From: Monodelphis domestica
Taxonomy: Eukaryota > Chordata > Mammalia > Didelphimorphia > Didelphidae
NCBI RefSeq assembly: GCF_027887165.1
Contig: NC_077228.1
Location: forward strand, 107,582,043-107,646,042
Direction of reading: 5' to 3'
Length of the DNA stretch: 64,000 bases
Below are positions 60,275-64,000 of this stretch, in pieces (the first letter of the stretch is position 1; every line of letters starts with the position of its first letter). The position numbers and the translations under genes are program-made. Below the pieces are notes generated by a model. It was not told the DNA's origin. It searched no databases and saw only the letters and a program-made list of their open reading frames with translations.

Positions 60275-60840
60275 TGAAGACCAGAATCTTTGGGATCATT
60301 TTTAACTTTCTCCCAACCTCCCAAATCAGTTTCCAAGTCTTATGTAGTCTACCTTTACCACCTCTTGAATGTATTACTCTTTTCTATTAATACCGACACC
60401 AGTTTAGTTCAGGCCTCCAGTTGGACTATTTTCCAAGTTTTTAAACTGATACTCTGTCCTAATTTGGGGGTGCTGCTAGTCACCCTCCTAATGCACTATT
60501 ATTCCCTATTATGCTGATCTGTTTCCCTGGCTGAAAATGTTTAACCCACATTCCTTAACCAGGCATTTAAGACCCATTAGCCTTATCCACACTATCCTCC
60601 TCCTTGAGGAATCCTAAGATAATTCCTCTGATCCCTCTTCTGGAATGGTAATTGCCTATGGGATTTTGAATTCCTTTTTTCTGTTGATGAATAGCCTGAG
60701 TAACCTTTCAACCTTTTTTTCCTGGCTCTTAAATGTTGCACTATATTCTATTCTATTGTGTAGTATCTCACATCCCTCTAACAACCAAATGCCTTTGGAT
60801 GATAGATCTTTTATCTCTTTCCCTCTGAAAACACCTAACA
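60275..60840 (+). mobile_element. LINE2 fragment within the PNP retrocopy 3' UTR
   Basis: Plus-strand gaatctttgggatcattttt, atcagtttccaagtc and ttagttcaggcctcc are L2 3'-region landmarks (cf. the L2 at 41,510). The piece is very divergent. If the retrocopy ends are right, this L2 came along in the parent transcript rather than inserting here. Confidence 0.5.
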
Positions 60841-61524
60841 GTGGCACTTAATGTGTCTACACATTAAAAAGCAGCCCTACATAAAAAGAAAACGTAGCTC
60901 CCTGTCTTGTCTATTAATGTCCTGAGCACAATTTACTAATACACAAGTACTGAAACACACTATTAACTGAGAAAGTAGGCTACCCCTCTGTCATCATCAT
61001 ACTTCAATCCATATTTTGATACAATATTCTTGGAGCTTAAACTATATTTATCCCCACCCTGCACAGAAAAGCAGAAACAGTTCTGTCTGGCTATCTTTTT
61101 ATTCCTGCATAGTACTATTTGTAAAACACACTGGTCTAGGACCAAAGTCTCAGAAGTCATAGCATGGCGGAGAATATGTCCCAGGGAATATTAAGAATAG
61201 TAGTCCTTTCAAAATATTAGCAGCAGCTTTAGTGCAATGTGGGCTTAATCCTCACATCCACTAGAGGTGGAATGAAGAATGTGGTCTATGGGTTAGGAGT
61301 TACAATGGAATGATCCAGCTTTAGAGGGGAGGGACCAAAGGAATAAGAAAGAGAATTAGATAACATTGGGGGGAGGGGGAGGTCTAATAGGATGAGTAGA
61401 TATTCCAAGGAGATGAAATACCCAGTTCTTCTATCAACCCTTAGGGAAGGGAGCTAAGTCGTTCAGCAAGGATTAGAAGCTGGTCACTATCTGGAATGAA
61501 AAGTAGGCAGCAGGGAAGGAAAGG

Positions 61525-62397
61525 TCAAAAAGTCTTTTTGGATGGTGGATGAATGTTTTTCACAAGAATACAGACAAATTCTTCCAACTTCTTGGCGGCC
61601 ACCTGCCCAGCCATCAGTACCTCTTCATGATTGGCAGTCTCATGGGTTTCGTAGTCCAAGATTGATTTGTTCGTAATGAGGGAGAATCCAAAGACCCGAA
61701 GGCCACAATGTCTAGCCACTATCACTTCTGGCACCGTGCTCATGCCCACAGCATCAGCCCTTATTTTCTGCAGAAACCGACACTCTGCAATGGTTTCAAA
61801 GCTGGGGCCTCCCACCATAACGTATGTTCCTTCATGAAGTGGTCATTCTTGATCCATTTGTTTCCATATACCATGGGCCTTCTCTCTCAAAATTTGATCA
61901 TAAGCATCAGACATGGGAGGAAACCTTTCTCCAAATCTTCTATCATTGGGTCCTCTGAGTAGATTTTGGCCACTGAGACCTGCCAAGTTGATTTGATCTC
62001 GGATCAGCATAATATCCCCAACTTCATATTCGGGGTTCAGTCCACTAGCAGCATTGGTGACAATTAACGTATGCACATTCATAAGTTGGAAAACCCGCAC
62101 AGGGAATGCCACCTTCGAGAGTGCATAGCCTTCATACACGTGGAATCGACCCTGCATAATCACACAGCATTTGTCATTTAAGTATCCAAATACCAATCGC
62201 CCTGCATGACCTGGTACTGTGCTCTGAGGGAAGTTGGGTATCTCACTGTAGTCAAAGGCCTGCAATTGGGTCACTTTATTTGCCAACCTCCCCAATCCAG
62301 AACAGCAGATCACTGCTATTTGGGGCTGATGTTCAGTGAGGGATAAAAGCCACTCAGCTGTTTTCTTATAATCCTCATACTTGTACTCATTCTCCAT
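61525..62397 (-). pseudogene. PNP: Purine nucleoside phosphorylase processed pseudogene, coding part
   Basis: PNP splits inosine and guanosine with phosphate to base plus ribose-1-phosphate in the cytosolic purine salvage pathway. The minus-strand frame starts [18 protein letters not shown] and runs 290 codons without an intron (human PNP has 289 residues), ending at a natural stop at 61,525. The only break is an in-frame TGA at codon 185 (61,843-61,845), where other PNPs have arginine in a QREL-type segment; a CGA-to-TGA change at a CpG would explain it. Catalytic and binding positions by human numbering look kept: S33, R84, H86, Y88, N115, A116, F200, E201, M219, T242, N243, H257. Position 32, normally glycine of the phosphate loop, is cysteine. 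No promoter of its own is seen. It is 3' of REN on the same strand. Whether it is transcribed cannot be told. Confidence 0.95.
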
Positions 62398-62460
62398 GGC
62401 TCCCTCATGGTGTCCTGCTCCACTCGGCTTCTGCCTACTCTCCTCGGCTCCGCTCCACTG

Positions 62461-62474
62461 GAGAGCTCTGTTTT
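62461..62474. repeat. Target-site duplication of the PNP retrocopy, right copy
   Basis: GAGAGCTCTGTTTT, directly abutting the 5' UTR of the retrocopy and identical to 57,904-57,917. Confidence 0.85.
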
Positions 62475-62510
62475 AAGGAACCTCAAGGTCATGGATAATC
62501 CCTGGATAAA
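62475..62510 (+). pseudogene. tRNA-like relic, 3' half
   Basis: aaggaacctcaaggtcatgg is the variable/T-arm side of the tRNA-like relic begun at 57,884 (compare AAGGTCGCGGGTTCGATCCC of tRNA-Ile). The B-box is decayed (ggataatccc). One tRNA-like unit is recovered when the retrocopy and one duplication copy are removed. Confidence 0.5.
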
Positions 62511-62994
62511 CCACTGAACTTTTTGCTGCTGGGCAGCCCAATCACTAGTTATTCCCTTTGCTTGGACCAGATGGTTTGCAAATGCTTGCCCTTGGTTGCA
62601 AGGGGAGTTAAGTTAGAGTGTGGCAACAAACAGAGCCTGCTTTCCAAAGCCTGAGTCTAGGTAAGAAGGGCAAGGCTCAGTCACCATTAGGCTGCCCCTT
62701 TGTTTGCCATGAAAGCCCATGAAACCAAGAAAATATCTCCCATTGTTGGAAAAATCAACTCAAATGGCACAATGTACAGAGGGGGAAGGGACAATGATGC
62801 AATTAAGCTATTGTGGGTGAGGAATGTGGAAACATGGATTGCATTACAACACTGTTATGACCTCTAAGAGGCTCTTTACTGCCTTGGGGAGGGAGATAAT
62901 CTTAATCACAAAATGCTAGATAACAATCTTCAACAAATGTTTCTACGTTTAATTGAAAAAAAAATCAAATTACAAAAAGAAGCTATTTCAGGAA
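62511..62994. other. Unassigned intergenic sequence
   Basis: No recognised repeat, RNA or coding signal. It lies between the retrocopy and the SINE downstream of REN. Confidence 0.4.
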
Positions 62995-62996
62995 AG

Positions 62997-63147
62997 CTTG
63001 GTGGCCAGGTCTGGAGATGGGAACTCCTGGGTTCAAACTTTTTCTAGCCGTGTGACCTTGGGTGAGTCACTTATCACCAATTGCCCAGCCCCTGCCACTC
63101 TTCTCTCTTGTAATTGATACTTACTATTGATTCTATGACAGAAGGTA
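62997..63147 (+). repeat. Marsupial tRNA-derived SINE, 5' shortened
   Basis: Landmarks: cctgggttcaaactttt, gtgtgaccttgggtgagtcac, ccaattgcccagccc, gattctatgacagaaggtaaag. Its purine tail runs straight into the AAG repeat. Confidence 0.8.
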
Positions 63148-63290
63148 AAGAAGAACAAGAAAAGAAGAAGAAGAAGAAGAAGAAGAAGAAGAAGAAGAAG
63201 AAGAAGAAGAAGAAGAAGAAGAAGAAGAAGAAGAAGAACAAGAACAAGAACAAGAAGAACAAGAGAACAAGAAAAATTAGGAGGAGAAGA
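63148..63290 (+). repeat. (AAG)n microsatellite grown from a SINE tail
   Basis: About 27 pure gaa/aag units (63,158-63,240) with aagaac interruptions at each end. Strand-wide purine/pyrimidine bias makes the lysine and leucine open frames here meaningless. Confidence 0.95.
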
Positions 63291-63627
63291 AGATATTGCA
63301 ATTGGAATTGCAATTATATAACAAAGGGTGATACATGTGTCCATTTGGACTTCAGAGTTTATGAGCCTATATGGATTTGTTGAAGGATTATTGTCTTTTA
63401 CATTCTGAAGAGACATTGTGCTTCTCCCAGTTTCTGCTACACTCCATCCTCATCTAAAAGACAGGTCCAGATTTGAGCAATGAAACATTATTCTATGCTC
63501 AATTAAAGAAGAATATTAACAGTGGTCTGCAGGATTAGAGAGCTTGATGGAAGGACTTGCTCCTATACCAAGGACTGAAGCACAACTGGGAGAAAGCGGG
63601 ATCCAAAACGGATGTGGACAGAGAAGG

Positions 63628-63792
63628 TCAGGCTGCCAAGGCAAAACCAATTCGATTGTTGTGCCGGTCAAATTCAGTGTAGAACTTTCGGATAAAGGTT
63701 GCTCCCAGGATCCATAGAGGTCCATCCCGGGTTGTCATATCCAGGCCATTGATGGCCACCAGGCACATCTTTGGATCTCTCTTGTTAACCTC
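63628..63792 (-). CDS. REN: Renin, last coding exon
   Basis: Renin is the secreted aspartic protease that cuts angiotensinogen to angiotensin I. This exon gives 54 C-terminal residues and a TGA stop (63,628-63,630). It contains [20 protein letters not shown], then [10 protein letters not shown]. The [24 protein letters not shown] block is the renin form of the A1-family C-terminus; cathepsin D and E read LGDVFIRxxYxVFDRxNNRVG instead. Upstream, [12 protein letters not shown] aligns with the last disulphide region. The exon starts in frame at GAG, just after an intron acceptor (ctccttgcag on the minus strand). The catalytic aspartates lie in earlier exons outside the window. There is no stop or frameshift, so the gene is probably live. 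No clear AATAAA was found in the first 200 bp of 3' UTR. The C-terminal residue is Ala where human has Arg. Confidence 0.95.
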   Translation of the reverse strand, partial: EVNKRDPKMCLVAINGLDMTTRDGPLWILGATFIRKFYTEFDRHNNRIGFALAA

Positions 63793-63804
63793 CTGCAAGG
63801 AGAG
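63793..63804 (-). promoter_or_regulatory. Splice acceptor of the REN last exon
   Basis: Minus-strand tctctccttgcag, a pyrimidine tract and AG directly before the reading frame of the exon. The AG occupies 63,793-63,794. Confidence 0.85.
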
Positions 63805-63914
63805 AATAATTTAGAATGATGCTCTTTAACAAACCTGCATGGTCCTTCACCCCCTTCCTCTTCTTCTGATCCTAGCTTTTAGAAAATACTCAATTTAGCT
63901 CCTGGTTATGATAA

Positions 63915-64000
63915 AAATCACAGAATCTTAGCACTGGAAGGAAAGGGATGACAAGATTGCAAAGGTTCAGTTAGAAGGAAGCATAGAAGGCATCTAGTCC
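63915..64000 (-). repeat. MIR/THER-like fragment in the REN intron
   Basis: Plus-strand tcacagaatcttagcactggaag...gcatctagtcc is the reversed start of a common old mammalian SINE. It is cut by the window edge. Confidence 0.5.

Larger units (their letters stand above)
57918..62460 (-). pseudogene. PNP: PNP retrocopy, full extent: 5' UTR, CDS, long 3' UTR, poly(A)
   Basis: The whole insertion is inferred from its ends. The left end is a ttattttttt tract (57,918-57,927), which is a poly(A) tail on the minus strand. About 25 nt inside it is AATAAA (minus strand, 57,953-57,958). The right end is a GC-rich 5' UTR (62,398-62,460). A 14-bp target-site duplication flanks both ends. The CDS is uninterrupted by introns, whereas PNP genes of mammals have several. 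This makes it a processed copy made by L1 machinery. A plus-strand LTR (58,759 to about 59,735) later entered the 3' UTR. Without it the copy is about 3.55 kb, implying a 3' UTR of roughly 2.6 kb that includes an L2 fragment. The CDS and 5' UTR assignment is firm; the far 3' end rests on the duplication, tail and signal agreeing. Confidence 0.8.

Noticed and set aside
61525-62397. A live, intron-bearing PNP gene
   Set aside because: No introns, one in-frame stop, and retrocopy hallmarks at both ends.
63033-63416. Lys-, Leu- and Phe-repeat open frames
   Set aside because: Products of the AAG microsatellite.

Overview
The window is mammalian, almost certainly marsupial, nuclear DNA. The signs are the dense marsupial-style tRNA-derived CORE/Mar-type SINEs (tails ending in a line like tgccttggaac...tattgattctaag), marsupial L1 3' ends, a half-L1 (HAL1) element, old LINE2 and MIR pieces, and several endogenous retroviruses (ERVs). 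The species cannot be fixed by reading. Almost no host coding sequence is present. The one confident host gene piece is the last coding exon of renin (REN, minus strand, 63,628-63,792), which runs off the right edge. Next to it lies a processed copy of the purine nucleoside phosphorylase gene (PNP).

Layout. 1-6,105: 3' ends of L1, SINEs, simple repeats and one copy of an unclassified 0.58-kb repeat (second copy at 15,059-15,645). 6,106-8,728: a plus-strand ERV relic with an integrase region and a 3' LTR. 8,729-17,999: SINEs, MIR-like pieces, L1 fragments, microsatellites and unassigned sequence. 18,000-37,040: a nested ERV cluster. A minus-strand ERV (called Y here) holds a plus-strand ERV (Z), which itself holds a solo LTR; further LTRs and ERV X1 are also inserted in Y, and X1 carries a solo LTR of its own. 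37,041-42,092: a direct duplication of about 1.4 kb carrying a SINE and a LINE2 piece. Its second copy was later split by a HAL1 element, so the first copy preserves the empty site. 42,093-44,334: the rest of the LINE2, SINEs and unassigned sequence. 44,335-50,702: a minus-strand L1 with its 5' end, interrupted by a solo LTR. 50,703-about 57,660: minus-strand ERV W with gag and pol regions. 57,884-62,510: a tRNA-like relic split by the PNP retrocopy. The retrocopy is bounded by a 14-bp target-site duplication, with a poly(A) tract and an AATAAA signal at its far 3' end. 62,511-64,000: a SINE, an AAG microsatellite and the renin exon.

No genes here work together as a pathway. The window is best read as a repeat-expanded intergenic region downstream of REN, in which the order of insertions can be worked out from target-site duplications and from related copies that lack the insert. 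Element names X, Y, Z and W are labels used only in this annotation. Similarities between copies were judged by eye, so boundaries marked approximate may be off by tens of bases.
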